Of a stretch of 26,751 nucleotides of DNA, positions 15,962 through 24,564 are shown in pieces (position 1 is the first letter of the stretch; each line of letters opens with the position of its first letter). Source of the stretch: Acidobacteriaceae bacterium (GTDB lineage: Bacteria > Acidobacteriota > Terriglobia > Terriglobales > Acidobacteriaceae); NCBI GenBank assembly GCA_003152795.1, contig PMBA01000292.1, positions 11,106-37,856 on the forward strand. Direction: 5' to 3'. The notes beneath the pieces are model-generated. The model ran no database searches and was not told the DNA's origin. It worked only from the letters and a program-made list of their open reading frames with translations. Made by a program: the position numbers and the translations under genes.

Positions 15962-16453
15962 ATGTTCTGCGATCAATGTGGTGGGCAGTTGCAAGCGGGA
16001 GAGCCACGCTGCGGACGCTGCGGCAAGACCGTGCTCGGGCTGATCGAACTGCAGCGTAGCCGGGTTCGCGAGCATGTCCGGTTGCTGGGCATTCTCTGGA
16101 TGGCGTACTCGGCGCTGCACGTGGTGGCAGGAGTGGTCGTCATCATTGTCGCGCAGACGATCTTCGGCCGCGTGGTCCACATTCCGAACGGCCCACCGCC
16201 CGAAGTCACGGTCTGGCTGAGGCCTCTCATCAGCTTCTTCGGATGGTTGATCCTGGCAAAAGCTGCGGCCGGCTTCTTCGCCGGTTGGGGCCTGCTGCAG
16301 CGAGAGGAGTGGGCACGAATCGTTGCCCTGGTCGTGGGCTTCGTGGCGTTGCTCAACGTGCCGCTCGGTACCGCGCTCGGCGTCTATACGCTCTGGGTGC
16401 TGCTGCCCACGCAATCCGATGACGAGTATAAAGCGCTGGCGCAGGCCGCATAG
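15962..16453 (+). CDS. Zinc-ribbon membrane protein
   Basis: The 163-residue protein starts with a zinc ribbon: MFCDQCGG and CGRCGK supply two CxxC pairs (residues 3-6 and 16-19). Three or four hydrophobic segments follow, at about residues 40-65 (LLGILWMAYSALHVVAGVVV), 90-115 (SFFGWLILAKAAAGFFAGWG) and 120-150. It ends in a short acidic tail (TQSDDEYKALAQ). Such zinc-ribbon membrane proteins are common in Acidobacteriota; no function is known. The start at 15962 is supported by AAGGAG five bases upstream and by the family N-terminus. An in-frame extension to 15893 would run through repeat R6 and is rejected. It is preceded by a long regulatory spacer and followed by a decayed GH3 gene on the other strand. 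Confidence 0.8.
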   Translation: MFCDQCGGQLQAGEPRCGRCGKTVLGLIELQRSRVREHVRLLGILWMAYSALHVVAGVVVIIVAQTIFGRVVHIPNGPPPEVTVWLRPLISFFGWLILAKAAAGFFAGWGLLQREEWARIVALVVGFVALLNVPLGTALGVYTLWVLLPTQSDDEYKALAQAA

Positions 16454-16518
16454 CGCGCGAGGCTCTCGCGGTGGCGGGTGAAGAGCGTTCACGACGGGTG
16501 TGATCGAGGATCCATCTC

Positions 16519-16793
16519 AAACTCCGCCATCGCACGAGGACCGCGGTCTTTGCTCGGGCGTGACATCCCCCCATCCATCCTGGAGCAGGATCGGCCCGCG
16601 CGCTCGGGCAGCAATTCGCGATTCTTTCCGACAAAGAACAGGTCATGCTTTATGCGGTGGTTCTGCCAGTTCCCTCCGAGTTAGGCAATTTTTTTTCAAG
16701 CGTCATTCGGGCGAACCGGTCGGCTATGCGCTGCTCAACGGGAAGAGCGGGATTGCGATATGGGAGTTTTTCTTGAGCCTGGCGGGAAGGCAT
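16519..16793 (-). pseudogene. Decayed GH3 glycosidase N-terminal remnant
   Basis: Read on the minus strand, 16766-16690 encodes LPYRNPALPVEQRIAD and then RMTLEKK. This is the N-terminal signature of GH3 glycosidases (Y-x-P-x-x-P-x-x-x-R-x-x-D-L-x-x-R-M-T-L-E-E-K). After a run of eight A the frame is lost. In the shifted frame the expected IAQLGGNWQN appears as IA-stop-LGGNWQN, a CAA-to-TAA nonsense change. FFVGKNRELLPERA, a patch ILLQDGWG in yet another frame, and MSRPSKDRGPRAMAEF follow before similarity ends near 16519. This order matches the N-terminus of acidobacterial GH3 enzymes as I remember them. The gene therefore has at least three frame disruptions, one stop codon and a deleted C-terminal part. 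It was probably transcribed divergently from xylB. Confidence 0.7.
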
Positions 16794-16878
16794 GAAGGAG
16801 TATCGAAAGGGCGACAAGCCGGTGAAATGCAGGCTGGAAATTTCTTTGATGATGACCGGCAGCGATTGGAATACGGAC

Positions 16879-16909
16879 TTGCACTTCGGAGAATCGGTGT
16901 TACTATAAC
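16879..16909 (+). promoter_or_regulatory. Possible promoter upstream of xylB
   Basis: TATAAC (16904-16909) is a 5-of-6 match to the -10 consensus. The best -35 candidate, TTGCAC (16879-16884), is weak and spaced by 19 bases. The -10 lies in a perfect inverted repeat TGTTA-CTA-TAACA (16898-16910). The predicted transcription start is near 16916, about 98 bases upstream of the xylB start. Confidence 0.4.
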
Positions 16910-16914
16910 AGGTT

Positions 16915-16930
16915 CCGTTAACGTACACGG
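16915..16930. promoter_or_regulatory. Candidate LacI-type operator
   Basis: CCGTTAACGTACACGG is an imperfect palindrome centred on CG; the 8-base half sites match at 6 positions. CG-centred 16-bp palindromes are typical of LacI-family regulators. It would cover the predicted start of transcription of the xylB-xylA-GH115 operon, where a repressor would block it. No LacI-family gene is in the window. Confidence 0.35.
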
Positions 16931-17013
16931 TATCGATTCCTGGCACATTGTGAGTTGGCCGCTTACAGCCCGCCCGAGGTGGAGACACAAAACCAGCGCG
17001 AAGGAGAAAGCCT

Positions 17014-18510
17014 ATCTACGTACTCGGGATTGACGTGGGGACCGGAGGAACGCGCGTCCTGATTGTGGATCGGGACGGGCGTGTGGTTGGGTCCGCGACC
17101 CAGGAGCATGTTCCTTTTGCTTCGCCGCAAGTCGGGTGGGCGGAACAGCAGCCCGACGATTGGTGGACTGCTTGTACGATGGCCGTTCCACGGGCATTGC
17201 AGAGTGCAGGACTGCGCGGGGACGACATCGCTTGCCTCGGTTTCTCCGGACAAATGCATGGCGCGGTGATGCTCGACGAGAGCGGCCGAGTGGTTCGCCC
17301 GGCACTGATCTGGTGCGACGTGCGCACCGACCGCCAGTGCCGCGAATTGACGGAAAAGATAGGAGCGGAACGGATCATCCAGTTGACGTGCAATCCGGCT
17401 CTGGCCAACTTTACGCTGACCAAGTTCCTGTGGGTGCGAGAAAACGAACCGGAAAACTGGAAGCGGGTTCGCTCGGTCATGTTGCCGAAAGACTATGTCC
17501 GCTACCAACTCACGGGAGATCGCGCCACCGACATGGCGGACGCCTCCGGGACTCTGTTGCTCGATGTGGCCAACCGGCGCTGGTCGAGCGAGATGCTGGA
17601 AGCGACCGAAATCGATCGCGCCCTGCTGCCCGCACTCTATGAGTCACCGGACATTTGCGGGAAGGTGTCGGCTGGTGCCGCTGAGGTCACCGGTTTGAAG
17701 GCAGGAACTCCGGTGGTGGCGGGCGCGGGCGATCAGGCGGCCGGAGCGACCGGAATGGGAATTGTGACGCCGGGCGCGGTGAGCGCGACGATTGGTACCT
17801 CCGGGGTTGTGTTTGCAGCGACCGATGCTCCGGCCCTGGATCGCCAGGGAAGGCTGCATACGTTTTGCCACGCGATTCCCGGGCGCTGGCACGTGATGGG
17901 CGTTACGCAGGCGGCGGGACTCTCCCTGCGCTGGTTTCGCGACCAGTTTGGCGCGGGCAGGGACGACGGGCGAGATGCTTACGAACGATTGACGGAAGAA
18001 GCTGCGACCGCGCCCCCTGGTTGCAAGGGGCTTTTGTGGACACCGTACCTGATGGGCGAGCGCACGCCGCACCTGGATCCACACGCCCGAGGCGCTCTGG
18101 TGGGCCTGACCGCCTCCCACAAAAGAGCGGACGTGATTCGCGCGATTCTCGAGGGCGTGGCCTTCAGTCTGCGCGACTCCTTCAGCATTTTCTCGGAGAT
18201 GAATGTTCCGGTAAAGAGCGTGCGACTGGGCGGCGGCGGGGCGCGGTCGGCGCTATGGCGGCAGATTCAGGCCGACGTGTACGGACACGAAGTTGAAGTG
18301 GTTGAGGCAGAAGAGGGAGCGGCGTACGGGGCAGCGTTGCTGGCGGGTGTGGGCGCGGGGATGTGGGCTTCGGTGGATGAGGCGTGCGCGTCAGTTGTCC
18401 GCGTCGCCAAGAGAGTCCGGCCCGAAGCAGAAGCGGTGGCTACGCTCAACCAGAATTATGCCGCCTATCGCCGGGTGTACGGTGCGACGCGCGAGATCTT
18501 TGCCTGCTAA
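17014..18510 (+). CDS. xylB: Xylulokinase, apparent AUC start
   Basis: This FGGY-family kinase of 498 residues phosphorylates D-xylulose with ATP to xylulose-5-phosphate in the cytosol. SGQMHGAVML and RPALIWCDVRTDRQC match the xylulokinase sugar-binding region. GAGDQAAGATGMGI holds the catalytic Asp240 (E. coli Asp233), IGTSGV binds phosphate, and RLGGGGARSALWRQIQADV is the adenosine motif. The N-terminal motif YVLGIDVGTGGTR (Asp7, equivalent to Asp6 of E. coli) is encoded from 17017. The codon before it, where families have Met, is ATC at 17014. A perfect AAGGAG (17001-17006) stands seven bases upstream. No ATG, GTG, TTG or CTG lies in frame between the stop at 16951 and the GTG at 17035, and that GTG would delete the Asp. 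The gene is therefore annotated from ATC. xylA follows 38 bp later. Confidence 0.9.
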   Translation: MYVLGIDVGTGGTRVLIVDRDGRVVGSATQEHVPFASPQVGWAEQQPDDWWTACTMAVPRALQSAGLRGDDIACLGFSGQMHGAVMLDESGRVVRPALIWCDVRTDRQCRELTEKIGAERIIQLTCNPALANFTLTKFLWVRENEPENWKRVRSVMLPKDYVRYQLTGDRATDMADASGTLLLDVANRRWSSEMLEATEIDRALLPALYESPDICGKVSAGAAEVTGLKAGTPVVAGAGDQAAGATGMGIVTPGAVSATIGTSGVVFAATDAPALDRQGRLHTFCHAIPGRWHVMGVTQAAGLSLRWFRDQFGAGRDDGRDAYERLTEEAATAPPGCKGLLWTPYLMGERTPHLDPHARGALVGLTASHKRADVIRAILEGVAFSLRDSFSIFSEMNVPVKSVRLGGGGARSALWRQIQADVYGHEVEVVEAEEGAAYGAALLAGVGAGMWASVDEACASVVRVAKRVRPEAEAVATLNQNYAAYRRVYGATREIFAC

Positions 18511-18548
18511 CTGGTCAGCCGATTTTTGTTTTCTATGGAGGCGCTCAT

Positions 18549-19721
18549 ATGGCAAGGAACGGAAAATACGAACCGAAACCGGAACACAAATTTACCTTCG
18601 GCCTCTGGACGGTGGGGAACCGCGGACGAGATCCCTTTGGCGATGCAGTGCGGGAGCCGATGAGTCCGCCGGAACTGGTCAATCTTCTGGGCGAGGTAGG
18701 CGCCTGGGGCGTGAATCTTCACGACAACGACCTGGTTCCGATTGATGCCACGCCGGCGGAACGCGATCAGATTGTGAGCGCTTTCAAGAAAGCCTGCGAG
18801 CGCAACCACATCGTCGTCCCTATGGCGACGGTTAACCTGTTCTTCCATCCCGTTTTCAGGGACGGCGCTTTTACCGCGAATGATCCGGAAGTGCGCGCGT
18901 ATGCGCTGCAGAAGACGATGCGCGCGATGGACCTTGGGGCAGAACTGGGCGCGAAGGTCTTCGTTCTATGGGCGGGAAGAGACGGCGCGGAAACGGATGG
19001 TTGCCGCCGGCCCGACGTTGCCGTCCAGCGCGCGCGCGATGCCATTAATTACCTCTGTGAGTACAACGTCGACAAGAAATACGGTTTCAAGTTGGCGCTG
19101 GAGGCCAAGCCCAACGAACCACGCAGCGATATTTATTTCCCAACCACCGGACACTATCTTGCATTCATCCCTACCCTGGATCATCCCGAAATGGTCGGGG
19201 TCAATCCTGAAGTGGCCCACGAGCAGATGGCGGGTCTGAACTTCATGCACGGAGTAGCGCAGGCATGGGGAGCAGGGAAACTCTTCCACATCGATCTGAA
19301 CGACCAGGCGCCGGGACGCTTCGATCAGGATTTGCGCTTTGGCTCGCACAACCCCAAATCCGCTTTCTGGCTGGTGAAGTTCCTGGAAGACGTCGGTTAT
19401 GAGGGCTCGCGCCATTTCGACGCTCATGCCTACCGCACCGAAGACTATGAAGGCGTGAAGGATTTCGCCCGAGGCTGCATGCGCACCTATCTCATTCTGA
19501 AAGAGAAGGCGGAGCAGTGGAACGCGGACAAGGAAGTCCGGGCGATTCTGAAGCAGATCGAAGCGGAAACAGACCATACTCCGCCGGTGGAGAAGTATTC
19601 GCGGAAGGGCGCTGCAGCTCTGCTCGGATATAGCTTCGACAAGGCCGCGATAGCGAAAAAGCGTCTGCCGTACGAGCGACTCGATCAGATTACGGTTGAT
19701 ATTCTTCTCGGCGCGCGCTAG
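18549..19721 (+). CDS. xylA: Xylose isomerase, class I
   Basis: The 390-residue protein belongs to the short class I (Streptomyces-type) xylose isomerases, which convert D-xylose to D-xylulose with two divalent metal ions. Residues align with the Streptomyces enzyme at a constant offset of four: catalytic His58 and Asp61 (NLHDNDL), Trp141, metal ligands Glu185 and Glu221, Lys187, His224 (AHEQMAGLNF), Asp249 (HIDLND), and Asp259 and Asp261 (DQDLRFG). One oddity is the metal motif EAKPNEPR, in which the usual proline after Glu is alanine. The start ATG 18549 has GGAGG at 18537-18541, seven bases away. It lies 38 bp after xylB and 15 bp before the GH115 gene, making a three-gene operon. Confidence 0.96.
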   Translation: MARNGKYEPKPEHKFTFGLWTVGNRGRDPFGDAVREPMSPPELVNLLGEVGAWGVNLHDNDLVPIDATPAERDQIVSAFKKACERNHIVVPMATVNLFFHPVFRDGAFTANDPEVRAYALQKTMRAMDLGAELGAKVFVLWAGRDGAETDGCRRPDVAVQRARDAINYLCEYNVDKKYGFKLALEAKPNEPRSDIYFPTTGHYLAFIPTLDHPEMVGVNPEVAHEQMAGLNFMHGVAQAWGAGKLFHIDLNDQAPGRFDQDLRFGSHNPKSAFWLVKFLEDVGYEGSRHFDAHAYRTEDYEGVKDFARGCMRTYLILKEKAEQWNADKEVRAILKQIEAETDHTPPVEKYSRKGAAALLGYSFDKAAIAKKRLPYERLDQITVDILLGAR

Positions 19722-19736
19722 TACCGATCGTTTGAT

Positions 19737-22712
19737 GTGTACCCGTGCGCTTGGGGACTTGCGACGGTCGCGGTTATGTGTTCTCCGATGGCCAACGACT
19801 GTTCTCTCGGCAGGACGATTCTGTTCCTCTGGTGTCTTCTCGGTTCCGTTCAACCGAGCTTCGCTCTGGGTCAGGCTCGCTACTTGGAAACGGTTCCACG
19901 GCCGGGCAGCTTTGCCATCGCGCACGGCCGAACCCTCGCCAGCGTTTATGCAGACCCCAACGATTACGCAGGCGTGCTGCGCGCCGCCCGGGACCTGCAA
20001 GCGGACGTGGCCCGGGTCACGGGTCGCATCCCCAGGGTTGCCGACGCAGAAAGCGATCTTGGATCAAATGCGATCGTGGTCGGCACGATCGGGAAAAATG
20101 CGGTGATCGACCGCCTCATCCGGCAACGGAAGATCGATGTAACCGCTATCGCCGGTCAGTGGGAGTCGTTCCTCATTCAAGTTGTTCCGAAGCCCATGCC
20201 CGGCGTTGAAGTCGGATTGATTATTGCCGGCAGCGACAAGCGGGGGACGATCTACGGCATCTATGACCTTTCTGAGCAGATGGGAGTGTCTCCATGGTAT
20301 TGGTGGGCTGACGTTCCAGTTGCTCACAAAGACTCTCTCTTCGTGAAGGCCGGCAAGTACGTCCAAGAACCTCCCGCAGTCCGATATCGCGGAATTTTCT
20401 TGAACGACGAGGCCCCCGCGTTGGCTGGCTGGGCGCGCGAGAAGTTCGGAATCCTTAACCACCAGATGTACGAAAAAATTTTCGAGCTCCTATTGCGGCT
20501 CAAAGCCAACTATCTTTGGCCGGCCATGTGGAACAACGCTTTCAACGAGGACGATGAGCTGAACCCCAAGCTGGCCGACGAATATGGCATCGTGATGGGA
20601 ACCTCGCATCACGAGCCCATGCTGCGAGCGCAACAGGAATGGAAGAGGCACGGCACTGGACCCTGGAGCTACGTGACCAATCCGGAAGTTCTCCGCCGAT
20701 TCTGGGAGGAGGGTGCCGAGCGCAACAAAAACTACGAAAGCATTTTTACCATCGGCATGCGTGGCGATGGCGACCTGCCCATGGTGGAAGGGGGCAACAT
20801 AGCGGCCAACGTGAGTCTACTGGAGCGGATCGTGGCCGACCAGAGAAAGATCATCGCCGATCATGTGAATCCGGATGTGTCCAAAGTGCCCCAGCTCTGG
20901 GCGCTCTACAAGGAAGTGCAGGAGTACTACGAGCATGGGATGCGGGTTCCAGACGATGTGACTCTGCTCTGGTGCGACGACAACTGGGGTAATCTCCGCC
21001 GGCTGCCAACCGCCGACGAAAGAAAACGCAGCGGCGCCGCCGGCGTCTACTACCATTTCGATTACGTGGGAGATCCGCGCTCCTACAAATGGCTCAACAC
21101 CATTCCAATCACAAAAGTGTGGGAGCAGATGAACCTGGCGCACTCCTATGGGGCGGATCGCATTTGGATTATCAACGTGGGCGATCTCAAGCCGATGGAG
21201 TTCCCGACCGAATTCTTCCTGACGTTGGCATGGAATCCCGGCCAGTGGTCCCAGAAGAGGATCCGGGAATATACCAGGAGTTGGGCGGAGCGAGAGTTTG
21301 GACCGAGATATGCCGCGGAGATTGCCGACGTCATTTCCGCATACACAAAATACAACGGGCGGCGGAAACCTGAACTTCTTGAACCTGCTACTTTCAGCCT
21401 GGTGGACTACGGGGAAGCGGACCACATTGTCGCCGAGTGGGAATCAACTGTTGGGAAAGCTGAGCGCATCTATCGAAGGCTGCCGGAGAATGCGCGGGAC
21501 GCTTTCTTCCAGCTCGTGCTCTACCCGGCAAAAGCCTCCGCTCAAGTCGCTGAGCTTTATGTGGCGGCGGGAAAGAACCAGCGGTACGCCAGCCAGGGCC
21601 GGGCCAGCACGAACGACCTGGCGGCGCAGGCCCGCGCGCTGTTTCATGCGGACGCTGCGCTTTCGGATTTCTACAACCACACTCTCGCGCACGGCAAGTG
21701 GAACCACATGATGGACCAGACCCATATCGGGTATTCCTCGTGGAACGAGCCGTCGTCGAACGTCATGCCCAAGGTGGCTGAGATTGAAGTCCCGGGCGCC
21801 GCCGCATTGGGCGTTGCGGTCGAAGGTTCGACCGCGGCCTGGCCGGGCCCGTCCGGCGAACCAGCGCTTCCGCAATTTGACGGGTTCAACCGGCAACGGC
21901 GCTACATCGACCTGTTTAATCGCGGAACAGCTCCCTTTCAATTCACGGCCACGGTTAACGAGCCGTGGATTGTGCTGGATGGAACGCGGGGCTCCATAGA
22001 AAGAGGCTCGGTAGAAAAAGAACGTCGCCTTTGGGTGAACGTCGACTGGCGGCAGGCGCCGAAGGGTTTGTCGGAAGGTTCCGTGACGATTGTGGGACCT
22101 GCTGGTGACGCTGGAATTACTGTCAGAGTGGAGGCATTCAATCCTGAAACACCCCCCAGAGATTCGGTTCGCGGCTTTGTCGAAGCGAACGGTTATGTCT
22201 CTATCGAAGCTGAGCACTATACAAAGAAAATTGATGCGAATTCAGCGCGCTGGGAAAAGATCGCGGACTACGGCCGGACGCTGTCTTCCATGTCGATCTT
22301 TCCCGTCACTTCCCGAACCCTGACGCCTCCCGACTCTCCATGTCTCGAGTACCAGATGTATCTGTTCCACGCGGGGCAGGTTGAAGTTGAAGCCATCCTT
22401 GCTCCGACCTTGAATTTTGTGCCCGGGCGAGGCCTGAGATACGCGATTTCGTTTGATGACCAGCCGCCCCAGATCATCGATGCTCTGGCGCGCAACTCAC
22501 TTCCGGATTGGGAGAAGTCGGTAGCGGACAGCGTGCGTAGGGTGAAGTCCGAGCACACCCTGGCGGCACCGGGCTATCACACGCTGAAGTTCTGGATGGT
22601 GGATCCGGGAATCGTCCTGCAGAAGTTGATCGTCGATCTGGGTGGCGTGAAACCGAGTTACCTCGGACCGCCGGAGAGCTATCGCGGCAGCAGCACCGAG
22701 TCTGCTCGCTAA
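19737..22712 (+). CDS. GH115 xylan alpha-1,2-glucuronidase
   Basis: The 991-residue exported protein matches glycoside hydrolase family 115, which removes (4-O-methyl)glucuronic acid side groups from polymeric xylan, including internal residues. A signal peptide (GRTILFLWCLLGSVQPSFAL) ends near residue 44. An N-terminal domain follows (about 50-200, IIAGSDKRGTIYGIYDLSEQ), then the catalytic barrel from about 210 (RYRGIFLNDEAPAL) through NYLWPAMWNNAFNEDDE (about 257), TIGMRGDGDLPM (about 338) and WCDDNWGNLRRLP (about 411). A linker domain and a C-terminal beta domain (VRGFVEANGYVSIEAEHYTK, about 808 on) complete the usual layout, and the length is normal. In-frame ATGs at 19776 and 19788 are alternative starts; no Shine-Dalgarno decides. 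It starts 15 bp after xylA and ends 15 bp before the convergent CRTAC1-like gene. Confidence 0.93.
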   Translation: MYPCAWGLATVAVMCSPMANDCSLGRTILFLWCLLGSVQPSFALGQARYLETVPRPGSFAIAHGRTLASVYADPNDYAGVLRAARDLQADVARVTGRIPRVADAESDLGSNAIVVGTIGKNAVIDRLIRQRKIDVTAIAGQWESFLIQVVPKPMPGVEVGLIIAGSDKRGTIYGIYDLSEQMGVSPWYWWADVPVAHKDSLFVKAGKYVQEPPAVRYRGIFLNDEAPALAGWAREKFGILNHQMYEKIFELLLRLKANYLWPAMWNNAFNEDDELNPKLADEYGIVMGTSHHEPMLRAQQEWKRHGTGPWSYVTNPEVLRRFWEEGAERNKNYESIFTIGMRGDGDLPMVEGGNIAANVSLLERIVADQRKIIADHVNPDVSKVPQLWALYKEVQEYYEHGMRVPDDVTLLWCDDNWGNLRRLPTADERKRSGAAGVYYHFDYVGDPRSYKWLNTIPITKVWEQMNLAHSYGADRIWIINVGDLKPMEFPTEFFLTLAWNPGQWSQKRIREYTRSWAEREFGPRYAAEIADVISAYTKYNGRRKPELLEPATFSLVDYGEADHIVAEWESTVGKAERIYRRLPENARDAFFQLVLYPAKASAQVAELYVAAGKNQRYASQGRASTNDLAAQARALFHADAALSDFYNHTLAHGKWNHMMDQTHIGYSSWNEPSSNVMPKVAEIEVPGAAALGVAVEGSTAAWPGPSGEPALPQFDGFNRQRRYIDLFNRGTAPFQFTATVNEPWIVLDGTRGSIERGSVEKERRLWVNVDWRQAPKGLSEGSVTIVGPAGDAGITVRVEAFNPETPPRDSVRGFVEANGYVSIEAEHYTKKIDANSARWEKIADYGRTLSSMSIFPVTSRTLTPPDSPCLEYQMYLFHAGQVEVEAILAPTLNFVPGRGLRYAISFDDQPPQIIDALARNSLPDWEKSVADSVRRVKSEHTLAAPGYHTLKFWMVDPGIVLQKLIVDLGGVKPSYLGPPESYRGSSTESAR

Positions 22713-22727
22713 CGCGCGATTGCGTTC

Positions 22728-24464
22728 CTACTGCGCCGGCTCCTTGACCAAAACAATGCGGTCGCCCGCGACGTCGCGCAGTTGCTGCACTCTGCCCGAG
22801 GGCCAGCGGATTTCGACCAGATCCGCCGAGGCGTTCGTTCCCAAGCCAAAATGGACCGGGCCGGCGCTGGACGACGCGTAGCCCGCGGCCGTTGACATGT
22901 GGTCATATTGCGTACCGCTCTTAGTGACCAGCTTGATGCGCGCTCCAATGCCATCGCGATTGCTCTTGGTTCCCTGCAGCTTGAGTTCCAGCCAATGGTT
23001 GTTGCCTGGACTCTGATTGATCCAGATCTCCGCCGGAGCATTGATTGCGCTCACGACTACATCGAGACGCCCGTCTCCGTTCAGGTCGCCGATGGCGGAG
23101 CCGCGATGCCGGGATGGGGGGCGCGAGGTCAGTCCGGCTTCGGCGGTCAATGCCGCGAATTTCATGGCGCCTTTGTTCGTCGCGCTAATATTGCGGAAAA
23201 CGGTGTTCGGTTGTTCCACCGTAATGCGAGGCGCGGATAAAAGAGACTGAACGTGGCCGCGCGTGACGAAGATGTCTTTCCAGCCGTCGTTGTCGAAATC
23301 GGCGATCGTCGGAGAATAGCCGGCCATCGGCAAGCTCTGGCTGGTCATGCCGCTCGATTCGGTTACTTCCGCGAAGCCTCCCTTGCCGGTATTGCGGTAG
23401 ATCGGAAACGTTTCGTTGTCGAGCGCGACCAGGCAAATATCGGGATAGCCGTCATTGTCCAGATCGCGAAAATCGACGCCCATCCCGGAAATGAAGACAC
23501 CGTCTTCGCGCAGGGCCACATTGGCGTCGAATCCAATTTCCTCGAAACGCGAACCGCCTGCGTTTCGGAAGAACCAGTTGAACAGCTTGTCGTTGGTGAC
23601 GAAAAGGTCCATGCGGCCGTCCAAGGTAGAGTCAGCCACCGCTCCTCCCATGCCTTTTCCCGGGTGCGCGCGCAATCCATACTCGACCGAGACATCCTTG
23701 AACGTCCCGTCGCCGTTGTTGAGGAATAACTGGTTCGGGGTTGGCTTATACATTTTTGGGTGACAGTAGTCGCGATGGCCCTCGTCCTGGCAGACGGGTT
23801 CGTGCTCTCCATCCCACTTGAGATAGTTGATGACGACCAGGTCGAGCAGGCCGTCGTTATTCACATCCACCCAAACGCCACCGACCGACCAGAGCGGGCC
23901 GTATTCGGCATCGGGCTTATTGAGTCCTGCCTTGGCGGTCACATCGGTGAAGGTTCCGTCCCCGTTGTTGTGGTAGAGCGCATTGTGATGCACGCCGCCG
24001 ACAAAAATGTCTTCGTACCCGTCGTTGTCGTAGTCGCCGATGGCAACGCCCATGTCGAAGCCGCTGCCCGCCAGGCCTGCCTTGGCCGTGACGTCGATGA
24101 AATGTCCCTTGCCGTCATTTTCAAAAAGGCGGTTCGAGTATTTCGGGGATGACTTGCGGAGCGTGTCGATATCGGCGCCATTGGTGAAGAAGATGTCCAG
24201 CTTGCCGTCGTTGTTATAGTCAAAGACGGCCACGCCTCCAGCCATGGTCTCCGGCGCATGGCGCACGGGCGTTTCGCAACTGTCTAATTGGAAATCGATG
24301 GGCTGGTAGGCGAACTGGATGGGGCTTTCGCGCGGCTTATCCGCCGTTTCCGCCCGCGCCATTTGTCCAAAGGCCGGCGGAAGAAATGGGCTCGGCACAC
24401 GCAGGCACGATGGTGCGAGCAGCGACCATGCGGCAATGGTGAATCCCAACTTCCAGTTCTTCAT
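22728..24464 (-). CDS. Exported CRTAC1/ASPIC-UnbV repeat protein
   Basis: The 578-residue protein has a probable signal peptide (MKNWKLGFTIAAWSLLAPSC). A beta-propeller of FG-GAP/VCBS repeats follows. Calcium-loop motifs recur: DYNNDGKLDIFF, DYDNDGYEDIFVGG, DVNNDGLLDLVVIN, DLDNDGYPDICLVA, DFDNDGWKDIFVTRG and DLNGDGRLDVVVS. The C-terminal ASPIC/UnbV domain covers about residues 500-570 (GIGARIKLV to VEIRWPSGRVQQL). Such proteins are abundant in Acidobacteriota and Planctomycetota and probably act in the periplasm or outside the cell in binding proteins or glycans; the exact role is unknown. The ATG at 24464 was chosen over an upstream one at 24524 because it begins the signal peptide directly. 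It follows the GH3 gene on the same strand (100-bp gap), so it may be expressed with it. Confidence 0.92.
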   Translation of the reverse strand: MKNWKLGFTIAAWSLLAPSCLRVPSPFLPPAFGQMARAETADKPRESPIQFAYQPIDFQLDSCETPVRHAPETMAGGVAVFDYNNDGKLDIFFTNGADIDTLRKSSPKYSNRLFENDGKGHFIDVTAKAGLAGSGFDMGVAIGDYDNDGYEDIFVGGVHHNALYHNNGDGTFTDVTAKAGLNKPDAEYGPLWSVGGVWVDVNNDGLLDLVVINYLKWDGEHEPVCQDEGHRDYCHPKMYKPTPNQLFLNNGDGTFKDVSVEYGLRAHPGKGMGGAVADSTLDGRMDLFVTNDKLFNWFFRNAGGSRFEEIGFDANVALREDGVFISGMGVDFRDLDNDGYPDICLVALDNETFPIYRNTGKGGFAEVTESSGMTSQSLPMAGYSPTIADFDNDGWKDIFVTRGHVQSLLSAPRITVEQPNTVFRNISATNKGAMKFAALTAEAGLTSRPPSRHRGSAIGDLNGDGRLDVVVSAINAPAEIWINQSPGNNHWLELKLQGTKSNRDGIGARIKLVTKSGTQYDHMSTAAGYASSSAGPVHFGLGTNASADLVEIRWPSGRVQQLRDVAGDRIVLVKEPAQ

Positions 24465-24564
24465 CGCCGGTTCACGCTGCGTCCTCGAGTCGTTCTGAAG
24501 CGCGCCGCGAGGCCGCTTCCGCACTCCAGTGTACCCTCTTCAGACGCTGGTTCTCTGCCGCCGC

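Noticed and set aside
16500..17033. A 177-codon plus-strand frame upstream of xylB
   Set aside because: No family resemblance; it overlaps the GH3 remnant, the promoter and operator candidates and the xylB start.
18384..18548. N-terminal extension of xylA into xylB
   Set aside because: The ATG at 18549 has a proper Shine-Dalgarno and gives the standard class I N-terminus.
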